From: Acidobacteriaceae bacterium
GTDB taxonomy: Bacteria; Acidobacteriota; Terriglobia; Terriglobales; Acidobacteriaceae
Assembly (NCBI GenBank): GCA_003164255.1
Contig: PLST01000593.1
Location: 1-9,828 of the forward strand
DNA length: 9,828 nt
Reading direction: 5' to 3'
Shown here: positions 1 to 6,559 of the stretch, piece by piece
Position numbering within the stretch: the first letter of the stretch is position 1
How the letters are laid out: each line of letters starts with the position of its first letter
Made by a program: the position numbers and the translations under genes
Notes under the pieces: model-generated
Databases searched by the model: none
Told to the model about the DNA's origin: nothing
What the model saw: the letters and a program-made list of their open reading frames with translations, nothing else

Positions 1-238
1 GGTTGGTAATTCCGATTGCCGCCACATCCCGCGGACGCGCGCCGATCTTGGCCAGCACCTCTACCGCGCAGGTAAACTGGCTGGTCAAGATTTCCGCCGG
101 GTCGTGCTCCACCCATCCCGCCTGCGGGTAGAACTGTTCAAACTCATGCTGCGCCGTGGCGGCAATCGTGCCCACCTCGTTAAACAAGATTGCACGGGAA
201 CTTGTTGTTCCCTGGTCGAGCGCAAGAATGTATCCCAT
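1..238 (-). CDS. glpK: Glycerol kinase, N-terminal part (cut by window edge)
   Basis: This is the first 79 codons of a cytoplasmic FGGY-family sugar kinase that phosphorylates glycerol to sn-glycerol 3-phosphate with ATP; the rest lies beyond position 1. The start MGYILALDQGTTSSRAI carries the phosphate-binding loop of the family (D8-Q-G-T-T-S-S-R). It is followed by EFEQFYPQAGWVEHDP (residues 32-47) and AAIGITN (73-79), which match the classic GlpK amino terminus almost word for word. This separates it from xylulokinase or other FGGY kinases. The start is ATG at 238, with an AGGTGA ribosome site at 248-253 (minus strand), 9 nt upstream. It is divergent from the DUF2934 gene, with 197 bp between them. 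No glycerol facilitator or glycerol-phosphate dehydrogenase gene is visible here; these could lie to the left. Confidence 0.96.
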   Translation of the reverse strand, partial: MGYILALDQGTTSSRAILFNEVGTIAATAQHEFEQFYPQAGWVEHDPAEILTSQFTCAVEVLAKIGARPRDVAAIGITN

Positions 239-435
239 ACGTGCCCATCACCTTTCGGCAACCAGTCAAACACGGTCGGCCGCTGGTGGGCAAGAAAGCT
301 CGCTCCCCAAGCCGCGGCATGTTGCGGGAGGAGATACTCCACACCTGATTAGGTCTCGCTGCCATCCGATTCTTTCGTATCCTGAAGGCGACGCCCACCG
401 TCAGATGGTGGCCAATCCGAAAAAGGAGATTTTGT
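239..435. other. Divergent intergenic region between glpK and the DUF2934 gene
   Basis: This 197-bp region must hold the promoters of both flanking genes, but I see no convincing -35/-10 pair for either. Two small palindromes stand out: GGAG-ATA-CTCC at 330-340, and a CCACC/GGTGG hairpin (395-399 with 407-411, 7-nt loop) lying 24 nt before the DUF2934 start. The second would fall in the leader of the DUF2934 transcript. Reading frames across this stretch look like chance open frames and have no recognisable protein features. Confidence 0.5.
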
Positions 436-654
436 ATGGCAGACACGATGAAGAAAGCCAAAGCCCCCGCCAAGCCACGCAAGACCGCCGTAAAGAGGGA
501 GAAAGTCATCAAGGCCGCAATGCAGTCCATGCCCTCGCGCGAAAAAATCGAGGAACTGGCGCGCGCCTTCTGGGCGCAGCGTGGATACCAGGATGGCTTT
601 GCGGAGCAGGACTGGCTTCGCGCGGAGCAGCAACTGCTCAAAATGGCCTCGTAG
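436..654 (+). CDS. DUF2934 domain small protein
   Basis: This 72-residue protein is of unknown function. The first 26 residues form a lysine/alanine/proline-rich, strongly basic and probably disordered tail (K6, K7, K9, K13, K16, K20, K23, K26). The remainder (about 34-71) is a DUF2934-type module: REKIEELARAFWAQRG, then a glycine turn and QDWLRAEQQL, the signature of that family (residues 59-67 contain D-W-L-x-A-E). Such modules form a short helical domain and are common as small stand-alone proteins in Acidobacteriota and Proteobacteria; no function is established that I know of. The start is ATG 436 with an excellent AAGGAG site at 423-428, 7 nt upstream. It faces glpK divergently and the carboxypeptidase-regulatory gene convergently, so it is probably transcribed alone. 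The basic tail would allow nucleic-acid binding, but that is a guess. Confidence 0.9.
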   Translation: MADTMKKAKAPAKPRKTAVKREKVIKAAMQSMPSREKIEELARAFWAQRGYQDGFAEQDWLRAEQQLLKMAS

Positions 655-690
655 AAAAGCGCTTTCACAGCTGAGAGTCAAACCTCGCAT

Positions 691-714
691 CGCTCCACCT
701 TCAAGGCTGGAGCG
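691..714. terminator. Possible bidirectional terminator hairpin
   Basis: A perfect 7-bp stem, CGCTCCA (691-697) with TGGAGCG (708-714), encloses a loop that is itself nearly palindromic (CCTT-C-AAGG, 698-706). It sits in the 118-bp gap between two converging genes, where a shared terminator is expected. There is no T-run on either side, so an intrinsic terminator is not proven. A second perfect palindrome, AAAGCGCTTT, lies at 656-665 directly after the DUF2934 stop codon. Confidence 0.35.
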
Positions 715-772
715 GCTACGTGCGGCCGGCGATCCACAAGACTTTGTGCAACACCATCTTCCCGTACCGAGC

Positions 773-1825
773 CTACGGATTCGACGGCTGGTGCGGCAGC
801 TTCGGGGTGAGCCGCTTGACAACGAACTCCTGAAGGAGATTGCCAACCACACTGCCTGCGATGCCCAACCCGGCATTTTCGAAGGTCAGGCCCACCCCGG
901 CGCGGTCGCTTGCCGGATAGTAAAGATTCGCAATGCCGCCCGCAGCCAGGCTGCCCAGAATTCCTGTGTAGTCAAACTGCGAGTGTCCGTTGTCTCCCTT
1001 GCAGGCCACGGCATTCGCAATGGCATAGAGAACACGCGACCGAATCGTTCCCGTCCCTTTGTAGAAGTAGCGCGGATCCTGCTTGAACATCGCAGGCAGA
1101 ACTGCGCCCCCGAGCATGGTGTTGATGAAGCCGGTGGCATAGGTCGCTCCATAGCGCTTAGCGTATCCCTGCGCCCCCTGCCCATAGCCGCTGAAGCCGT
1201 TTCCGGCCTGCTCAATGCCCGCAACTGCCCCCGTCGCCAGCCATGTATAGGGGTCGACCGAGGATTTCAAGGCCAAAACGTATTTTTGTCTTGCCGTCAG
1301 CGGCGGCGCGTTGGGCACATAGGTCACGTAGAAGTTCGGAATCACGCCGAGCACGCGCTGATGTTCCTCTTCGTGGAGTTCCTCCACGGCGACCTCCGGT
1401 TGCGAGGCCGTCACGCGCACCACGCTGGTGGCCGCCGCCATCGGCAGAACAACGGTCTGAGCGTCGAATTGCTCGCCGGAGCGCAGAACACCGCTGATCG
1501 TTTGGGTCGTAAATCCATTCGAGGCGATCATGAGCGTAAAGGTTCCGGGGGTAACGTCCGCAAAGTTGAAGGCGCCGTTGCTTTCGGTGGTCTGTGACTG
1601 CGCCGGAGCAGCGCCCTGGCCGGAAAAAGTGAGCGTAACGCGAACTCCCCCGTACAACTCGCCCGTCTCGCTCGTTACTACCCCGAAGATGCATGCGGGC
1701 ACGTGGCCTTCCGCGGCGGGAACCGGAGAGACGGCCTCGCCATTCTGAGTCCATGCGACGGAAACAGACCCGCAAAGCGCCAGTGCCACTACCAGGAGGC
1801 GCCAACGCGCCGCGCGCAGACGCAG
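773..1825 (-). CDS. Secreted carboxypeptidase-regulatory-like domain protein with acidobacterial C-terminal domain
   Basis: An exported protein of about 350 residues. From a CTG start at 1825 the N-terminus is LRLRAARWRLLVVALALCG, a textbook Sec signal peptide, with likely cleavage after the SVSVA region (about residues 20-24). Residues about 44-140 form a CarboxypepD_reg/CnaB-like beta-sandwich (GVVTSETGELYGGVRVTL, then NGAFNFADVTPGTFTL), the fold also found as the prefix of TonB-dependent receptors. Here no plug or barrel follows. Instead residues about 150-342 form a Gly/Ala/Tyr-rich domain with VLGVIPNF, QDPRYF, GHSQFDYTG and NLYYPASDR motifs. I associate this domain with Acidobacteriota proteins of unknown function. 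An ATG is absent in frame. GTG 1789 would start inside the signal peptide with no ribosome site, whereas CTG 1825 has AGGTGA at 1836-1841 upstream. The gene follows the GH13 gene on the same strand. The periplasmic or outer-membrane location is inferred. Confidence 0.82.
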   Translation of the reverse strand: MRLRAARWRLLVVALALCGSVSVAWTQNGEAVSPVPAAEGHVPACIFGVVTSETGELYGGVRVTLTFSGQGAAPAQSQTTESNGAFNFADVTPGTFTLMIASNGFTTQTISGVLRSGEQFDAQTVVLPMAAATSVVRVTASQPEVAVEELHEEEHQRVLGVIPNFYVTYVPNAPPLTARQKYVLALKSSVDPYTWLATGAVAGIEQAGNGFSGYGQGAQGYAKRYGATYATGFINTMLGGAVLPAMFKQDPRYFYKGTGTIRSRVLYAIANAVACKGDNGHSQFDYTGILGSLAAGGIANLYYPASDRAGVGLTFENAGLGIAGSVVGNLLQEFVVKRLTPKLPHQPSNP

Positions 1826-1835
1826 ATTCTTCCGT

Positions 1836-1841
1836 TCACCT
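1836..1841 (-). promoter_or_regulatory. Ribosome binding site supporting a CTG start
   Basis: The minus strand reads AGGTGA here, 10 nt before CTG 1825. The same AGGTGA core precedes the secure ATG starts of glpK and the GH13 gene. The competing GTG at 1789 has no such motif and would remove the arginine-rich start of the signal peptide. Confidence 0.45.
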
Positions 1842-1940
1842 ATGAGATTTGTGCTTGCTCTGCTCAGGCCTGCCCTCGGTTCTGCAATAACAGATGTCTC
1901 TCAATCCGGAAGCGCGGAACATTCACTCCGCACACAATTT

Positions 1941-1958
1941 AGACGGGGGTTTCCGTCT
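1941..1958 (-). terminator. Possible hairpin terminator after the GH13 gene
   Basis: A perfect 6-bp stem, AGACGG (1941-1946) with CCGTCT (1953-1958), has a 6-nt loop and lies 27-44 nt past the GH13 stop codon. On the minus strand the stem is followed by AAATTGTG rather than a T-run, so it may instead be a processing or attenuation hairpin ahead of the next gene. The rest of the 1826-1984 gap shows only short GCCTAC direct repeats (minus strand, 1960-1977). Confidence 0.3.
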
Positions 1959-1984
1959 GTAGGCATGGCCGTAGGCAGAAGGGT

Positions 1985-3820
1985 TTATTGCACTTCTCCC
2001 ATGTAGACTCCAAATGGGCCAAGTTTGATGGCTCTGAGCGACTGCGGATCGGCCGCTCCTGGCGTCTTCAGAAGCGTTTTCACATGTCGCGGGCCGATGC
2101 CTGCACCGCCGGTGGCCAAGTTTACTGTCTGCGGCTCGGCGGTGAAGTTAACGCAAACCACCACCTGGGCCGCTCCCGGCGCCTGCCGCAACCAGCTCAG
2201 CACGTTCGTATTCTCCACATCCAGCATGATGTTGGCGCCGCGCTCGAATGCCGGCACCGTCTTCTTCAGCCGGATCAGGCTTTGGTACCAAGCCAGGAGC
2301 GAATACGGGTCTTTCTTCTGCGCCGCAACATTGATCGTCTGGGCGCTCGGCGGCACCGGCAGCCACGGCGTCCCGGTAGTAAATCCCGCCTGCGCGCTCG
2401 CGTCCCATTGCATGGGCGTCCGTTCGCCGTCGCGCCCTTTTTCCCTGGGCCAGCCCGTAATGCCGATCGGGTCCTTAACGTCCTGCTTGCGCTCGGGCGG
2501 CGTGGTCTTCATTCCGATTTCGTCGCCATAATAGAACAATGCCGCTCCGCGGCTCGCGAACAGAATGGTCGCAAGCACCCGCTGAATGTCCTCGTCGTGT
2601 ACCCCGTCGCCGTAGCGCATGTCGAGCCGCGGATTGTCGTGATTGTCAAACAGCAGCAGCGGAATGTGCGCGCTCAGGTGTGTCTCCGCATCGATCAGCT
2701 TGGAGCGGAACGTCGCCACGTCCAGCTTGTTGATGAACGCCACCTGCGTATCCATCGGCAGGTGAAACTCCGGCTTGCCCGGTGGCCCGTACATCTTGGT
2801 CAGCTCTTCAATGTTGGGTAGGTAGGTCTCGCCTATCAGTACCCGCGTCCCTGGAAACGTCTCCAGGTTGAACTTGTCGGTCGCCGCACGCATCTCCTGC
2901 ATCACTGGATGCAGTCCCGGCTGGTTGTCGGTCTTTGAGCCGTCCAGTTGCGGGTCGCCGTATGCGTTGATGATGACCTTGCCATCCTTGTCTCTCACCA
3001 CGCCCTCATCGGCCAGGCTCGGATCCTCGTAGAGCGTCGTGATCGCGTCAAACCTGAAGCCGCCCACTCCGCGCTTCAACCAGAAGTGCGCCACATCCTC
3101 AAAGGCCGCGTGCACCTGCGGGTTGTGCCAATTCACGTCCGGCTGCTGAATGTAGAACTTGTGATAGTAGTACTGCCGCGTCTTCGCGTCCCACTCCCAC
3201 GCTGAATGACCGAAAAGCGACTGCCAGTTGTTGGGAGGCACCGTCTTGCCGGTGGCACGATCGACCTTGCCGTCGTGCCACACATACCAGTCGCGATAAG
3301 GATTGTCCCTCGACGAACGCGACTCGAGAAACCACTCGTGCTGGTCTGACGTGTGGTTCATCACCATGTCCATCAGCACCCGTATGTGCCGCTTGCCCGC
3401 CTCCGCCACCAGCCGGTCAAAGTCAGCCAGGGTCCCGTACTGCGGATCGATGTTCTTGTAGTCGGAGATGTCGTAGCCGAAGTCCACTTGCGGCGAGGGA
3501 TACACCGGCGTCAGCCAGATCGCATCCACACCCAGCTCCTTCAGGTAGTCCAGCCGCTCGGTAATTCCGTTCAGATCGCCGAGTCCGTCACCGTTCGTGT
3601 CTTGAAAGCTGCGCGGATAAATCTCGTAAATCACCGCGTTCTTCCACCAGTCCTTTACCTCAGCCTGGTTCCTCTTCTGCTCAGCTTGGCCTTTGTTGCC
3701 GGGCTTGGTTTTCACTGTCGGGGTCTGTCCTCCTGCGGTCGGTGCAGCGGTCGCAAAAACCAGGGCCATCAGCAGCGCAATAGTGCAATTCCAAATTCCT
3801 TTTCGGATCTTCGAGTCCAT
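1985..3820 (-). CDS. Secreted GH13 alpha-glucosidase / oligosaccharide hydrolase
   Basis: A 611-residue alpha-amylase-family (GH13) retaining glycosidase of the alpha-glucosidase/oligo-1,6-glucosidase type. Residues 1-30 are a Sec signal peptide (MDSKIRKGIW, then a hydrophobic stretch ending AATAAPTAGG-like), followed by a Lys/Gln/Asn-rich linker to about residue 56. The catalytic barrel begins at DWWKNAVIYEIYPRSF and shows a calcium-type loop DTNGDGLGD (74-82). The four GH13 regions are DMVMNH (151-156), GFRFDAIT with nucleophile D258, IGET with acid/base E331, and FDNHDNPR with D395. QPDVNW (226-231) and TPMQW (468-472) are typical of alpha-glucosidases and trehalose-synthase relatives. Alanine after the nucleophile favours alpha-1,4 over alpha-1,6 bonds in this group. 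The C-terminus (about 525-611) is the small beta domain. The likely role is periplasmic or extracellular breakdown of malto-oligosaccharides. The exact substrate cannot be read from sequence; trehalose synthase is less likely given the signal peptide. Confidence 0.93.
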   Translation of the reverse strand: MDSKIRKGIWNCTIALLMALVFATAAPTAGGQTPTVKTKPGNKGQAEQKRNQAEVKDWWKNAVIYEIYPRSFQDTNGDGLGDLNGITERLDYLKELGVDAIWLTPVYPSPQVDFGYDISDYKNIDPQYGTLADFDRLVAEAGKRHIRVLMDMVMNHTSDQHEWFLESRSSRDNPYRDWYVWHDGKVDRATGKTVPPNNWQSLFGHSAWEWDAKTRQYYYHKFYIQQPDVNWHNPQVHAAFEDVAHFWLKRGVGGFRFDAITTLYEDPSLADEGVVRDKDGKVIINAYGDPQLDGSKTDNQPGLHPVMQEMRAATDKFNLETFPGTRVLIGETYLPNIEELTKMYGPPGKPEFHLPMDTQVAFINKLDVATFRSKLIDAETHLSAHIPLLLFDNHDNPRLDMRYGDGVHDEDIQRVLATILFASRGAALFYYGDEIGMKTTPPERKQDVKDPIGITGWPREKGRDGERTPMQWDASAQAGFTTGTPWLPVPPSAQTINVAAQKKDPYSLLAWYQSLIRLKKTVPAFERGANIMLDVENTNVLSWLRQAPGAAQVVVCVNFTAEPQTVNLATGGAGIGPRHVKTLLKTPGAADPQSLRAIKLGPFGVYMGEVQ

Positions 3821-3826
3821 TGCTTT

Positions 3827-3832
3827 CACCTC
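3827..3832 (-). promoter_or_regulatory. Ribosome binding site fixing the GH13 start
   Basis: The minus strand reads GAGGTG followed by AAAGCA and then ATG 3820, an ideal 6-nt spacing. A slightly longer reading from GTG 3829 would begin inside this ribosome site, so ATG 3820 is the credible start. The 91-bp gap 3821-3911 to the upstream AsmA-like gene holds no other clear signal, so the two genes may share a transcript. Confidence 0.75.
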
Positions 3833-3911
3833 GCACTTGCTCCGATGTTCATCTCAATCGGCAACAGCTCAACTCACACAAACTACCACGCTGGAGCGGC
3901 AGCCCGCCCCA

Positions 3912-5648
3912 CTACTGCGGATTGCTTTCCTCTGGAACTTTGCCTCCTTCACCAGACCTTTGCGGCGAAGTCAGCTTCATCCGGTTAAACTCCACGCCGA
4001 AGTGCGGATTCTCCCGCGTTCCATTGATCTGGATCGGCACTTCGGTCCCCGCGCCGTCCTTCTCGAAGTACCGGTCCACGGGTTTCAGCAGCAATCCCTT
4101 CCAACCCCCCACCATCGCTGAAACTGTCGCCTGCATCTTGGCCTTCCCGCGAAAATCCAGCGCGCCGCCCTTCACTCCGTAAGTTCCTTTCAGGTCAATC
4201 ACGGCTCCCGGCACCGTGTACTCCAGGGCCGGCAGCGTGATCAGGGCGTTCTTCATCAAGTAAGTCCCTTTCATCGTCGACAGCACCTCCGGCTGGCCGC
4301 TCTGCTTAGCTTCTTTGGGCCGTCCCTGCCCGCGCGCGCTCAACTCCAGGATGCGGGCCTGAATTTTGGCGCTCGTAAACTCCGCATCATCAAGCGTAAA
4401 GGCGCCATTCAGGGTTAGACGCTCCTCCACGGGAACCGGCCCCGGCGGAATCTCCAGCGCAACCTTCGTTGCCAGCGCTCCCGTCAGCAGAGGAGCCCCG
4501 CCGTGGCTTGCCAACCGCAGAAAATCCTCAATCCTTCCCCGGTCCACGTTCACCGTGAGCGCAATATCGTGACCGCCCGGCTTTACTCCACCTCTTCCGT
4601 CCGGCTCGGCCTTCACCCCCACAATCGGCCCTTTTACCCACATGTGAGAGCCCCCCAGTGTCGCCTCCACGGGATCCAGCCACGTATCTCCGTTGGTCGC
4701 ATCCACGCGTGCATGGAACTTCGTCTCCAGCGGGAGCGCCGTACCAAAGTGCGTCAGCCTGAAGTCCGGCGTCTTCGTCTCACCGTCGACGATCAGATCG
4801 CGCAGCGTTCCCCGGTAGCTTCCCGTCGAGCTCAAAATTCCCGCTATGCCTTTGAACCCGCTCAGATCCGCATTCTCAAAGCGGTAGCTTCCTGCCAACG
4901 GGCTCTCGCCGGGGTCCGCCACCAGCCAGGGCCCCAGGCTCCCCTTCGTATGGATCGTCCCCACTGGCCGCGGATTGGTCAGTTCCGCCTCAAAGCCCAT
5001 GGCTCCGCCGCTCACGATGTCGGTCAGCTTCAGATGCGCGATCGCAAACTCCAGCGGCAGCTTGCCCGGCTTGCTCGTCTCCAGCGTCAAGTAAGCGCCC
5101 TCGCACTCCAGCGTCTCCACCTGGAAGTGCAGCAGGCTGGTTCCAGTCCCGCGCGCAGTCGAACCGGAATTCGCAACCTCCGCCGGCGAAGGTTGCTGTG
5201 TTTCATGCAGAAAGTGCGACCGTGGCGGCACATCCACTTCAAGCCCCTCCAGCCGCACCACAGGGATGCGAATCACCTGGCCCGGTTTGTAGTGGATCGG
5301 CGCATGAAACCGGAACTCCTTGAGCTCGATCAATGGCTTATCGGGTGCTATCTCCTCCGGTCCCGCCCCTTGACTCCCCGGTATTGCCACGCCCGCCACC
5401 TGCGCCGGAGGCCAGATCCTGAGCCCGTTGCCTTCCACCCACAGCCCGTCCCGCAGTGACAAGTGAAAGCTGTCCAGTTCCACCCGCGCATGAAAGTGCG
5501 CCGCCAGCCCCTCAACAATGTGCTCACGCAACATCGGCTCGGCACGGTACGCCAGCGTAATCACAACGCCGGCAAACACTGTCGCGCCTGTTAGCCCGCA
5601 GGCGACAGTCCACTTCAGAACCCGGTGCTTGCGCCAGAACCCTGCCAG
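3912..5648 (-). CDS. AsmA-like inner-membrane-anchored periplasmic protein
   Basis: A protein of about 578 residues with a short basic cytoplasmic start (AGFWRKHRVLKW), one transmembrane helix (about residues 11-34) and a large periplasmic part rich in predicted beta structure. Just after the helix comes REHIVEGLAAHFHARVELDS and then LRDGLWVEGNGLRIW, the usual opening of AsmA-family proteins. The C-terminal end has VPIQINGTRENPHFGVEF (537-554), the usual closing motif. AsmA relatives (TamB, YhdP, YdbH) form long grooved beta structures linked to lipid movement between inner and outer membrane; a comparable role here is inference. No ATG lies in frame near the start. A longer reading from GTG 5771 would reach to within 2 bp of the divergent gene and lacks a ribosome site, whereas CTG 5648 has GGGAGG at 5655-5660, 6 nt upstream, and gives a clean membrane anchor. 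It is followed by the GH13 gene on the same strand. Confidence 0.84.
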   Translation of the reverse strand: MAGFWRKHRVLKWTVACGLTGATVFAGVVITLAYRAEPMLREHIVEGLAAHFHARVELDSFHLSLRDGLWVEGNGLRIWPPAQVAGVAIPGSQGAGPEEIAPDKPLIELKEFRFHAPIHYKPGQVIRIPVVRLEGLEVDVPPRSHFLHETQQPSPAEVANSGSTARGTGTSLLHFQVETLECEGAYLTLETSKPGKLPLEFAIAHLKLTDIVSGGAMGFEAELTNPRPVGTIHTKGSLGPWLVADPGESPLAGSYRFENADLSGFKGIAGILSSTGSYRGTLRDLIVDGETKTPDFRLTHFGTALPLETKFHARVDATNGDTWLDPVEATLGGSHMWVKGPIVGVKAEPDGRGGVKPGGHDIALTVNVDRGRIEDFLRLASHGGAPLLTGALATKVALEIPPGPVPVEERLTLNGAFTLDDAEFTSAKIQARILELSARGQGRPKEAKQSGQPEVLSTMKGTYLMKNALITLPALEYTVPGAVIDLKGTYGVKGGALDFRGKAKMQATVSAMVGGWKGLLLKPVDRYFEKDGAGTEVPIQINGTRENPHFGVEFNRMKLTSPQRSGEGGKVPEESNPQ

Positions 5649-5654
5649 TTTTCG

Positions 5655-5660
5655 CCTCCC
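5655..5660 (-). promoter_or_regulatory. Ribosome binding site supporting a CTG start
   Basis: The minus strand reads GGGAGG, then CGAAAA, then CTG 5648, giving ideal spacing for translation start of the AsmA-like gene. The alternative GTG 5771 start has no comparable motif. Confidence 0.55.
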
Positions 5661-5678
5661 ACCATAGTCGGCTTGCTT

Positions 5679-5707
5679 ACCATTGTCGCAGCAATCGTCA
5701 CTGTCAA
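5679..5707 (-). promoter_or_regulatory. Candidate promoter of the AsmA-like gene
   Basis: A perfect TTGACA -35 box (minus strand, 5707-5702) is followed by a 17-nt spacer and a weak -10, AATGGT (5684-5679). Transcription would begin near 5672, leaving a leader of about 24 nt that contains the GGGAGG ribosome site before CTG 5648. This fits the shorter gene model, because the promoter would otherwise lie inside the coding region. The weak -10 limits certainty. Confidence 0.35.
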
Positions 5708-5735
5708 TTGGATGCGCGATCCCGTGCCCGATTTC

Positions 5736-5762
5736 TTGAATGGACCCACAATGCCGTATCCT
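5736..5762 (+). promoter_or_regulatory. Weak candidate promoter of the zinc-ribbon gene
   Basis: TTGAAT (5736-5741) and TATCCT (5757-5762) each match four of six consensus bases, with a short 15-nt spacer. Transcription would begin about 5769, only a few bases before ATG 5774. That fits the absence of a ribosome site but makes the transcript nearly leaderless. Confidence 0.22.
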
Positions 5763-5773
5763 TCTTGGCACAG

Positions 5774-6559
5774 ATGCAAGAGCTCAGAGAACACCTCGTA
5801 AAACTGCAGGCCGTAGAGTTGGACCGTGCTCGCGTCACTCAGGAAGCGCGTGCCTTGCCTGCCGAACTCGCGCAGGCCCACACCGCTCTTGCCGCCGGTC
5901 AGGCGCGGGCCGCCGAGGCCTCGCAAGCCCTCAGCACCGAGGAATCCCTGCGCACGCGACTCGACCGGGAAATTGCGACCCATCGCCAGAAGACTGCTCA
6001 CTTCCGCGCCCAGCTTGACGCGGTCAAGACTCCCGAGCAGGCTGCCGCTATCGAGCACGAGATTCAATTTTCAACCACCGAAGCCGAACGCCTCGAAAAC
6101 GAAGAGTTCGCAAGCCTCGAACGCACTGAGGCCCAGGAAGCCGTGCTCGCCCAGGCCCGCGCCCAGGTTGAAACGCTTGCCGGCGCCCTTGAGAAAACCC
6201 AGGCGCGCGTCGCCGCTCGACAAAAGGAGTTCGCGGCCCAGATTGACGCGCTCAATCTCCAGCGCGATGCCCTGCGTCCCCTCATTGAGCCGGAGTGGCT
6301 CACCCGCTTTGATCGCATCAACACCTCAAGAGGCTCGGGCCTGGCCCGCGTCGATAATCAGCAGTGCCTGGGCTGCCGCATGGGCGTCCGCCCCCAGATG
6401 TGGAACCAGCTACGCGAAGGCCAGTTGCTCACCTGCGATAGTTGCGGCCGCATTCTCTACTGGGATCCCGCCATGGCTCCCGCGCCCAAAGCGCCTCAGC
6501 CCGAGCCCATCCCCGGAGCCGGCCGCGCACCACGCAAGGCCCATCCCGCCGGAGCATAG
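5774..6559 (+). CDS. Coiled-coil protein with C4-type zinc ribbon (zf-RING_7 / CT398-HP0958-like)
   Basis: A 261-residue cytoplasmic protein. Residues about 1-170 are a long antiparallel coiled coil, rich in Ala, Glu, Arg and Gln. It is broken near VKTPEQAAAIEHEI (84-97), a conserved spot in this family. Residues 198-224 form a zinc ribbon with two CxxC pairs (C198-L-G-C201 and C221-D-S-C224), ending GRILYW. The tail (233-261) is Pro/Ala-rich and basic. Family members include Helicobacter HP0958 (a flagellar/RpoN chaperone) and chlamydial CT398, which act as adaptor proteins binding partner proteins or RNA; the partner here is unknown. No flagellar or secretion genes are adjacent. ATG 5774 is chosen because the coiled coil starts there. 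A TTG at 5708 would add 22 residues resembling nothing and would overlap the divergent promoter region. No clear ribosome site precedes ATG 5774. It is divergent from the AsmA-like gene. Confidence 0.88.
   Translation: MQELREHLVKLQAVELDRARVTQEARALPAELAQAHTALAAGQARAAEASQALSTEESLRTRLDREIATHRQKTAHFRAQLDAVKTPEQAAAIEHEIQFSTTEAERLENEEFASLERTEAQEAVLAQARAQVETLAGALEKTQARVAARQKEFAAQIDALNLQRDALRPLIEPEWLTRFDRINTSRGSGLARVDNQQCLGCRMGVRPQMWNQLREGQLLTCDSCGRILYWDPAMAPAPKAPQPEPIPGAGRAPRKAHPAGA

Noticed and set aside
180..876. Minus-strand frames across the glpK/DUF2934 region
   Set aside because: They overlap two well-supported genes in other frames and show no domain or ribosome site.
581..1597. Plus-strand open frame of 338 codons overlapping the DUF2934 end and antisense to the carboxypeptidase-regulatory gene
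   Set aside because: Arg/His-rich composition with no domain or ribosome site. The minus strand in the same place has a signal peptide and recognisable motifs.
1988..2821. Long plus-strand frames antisense to the GH13 gene (also 3353-3988)
   Set aside because: The minus frame encodes all four GH13 motifs; the antisense frames have no recognisable features.
4503..5459. Plus-strand frame of 318 codons antisense to the AsmA-like gene
   Set aside because: Arg/Pro/His-rich low-information translation, typical of antisense frames in GC-rich coding DNA.
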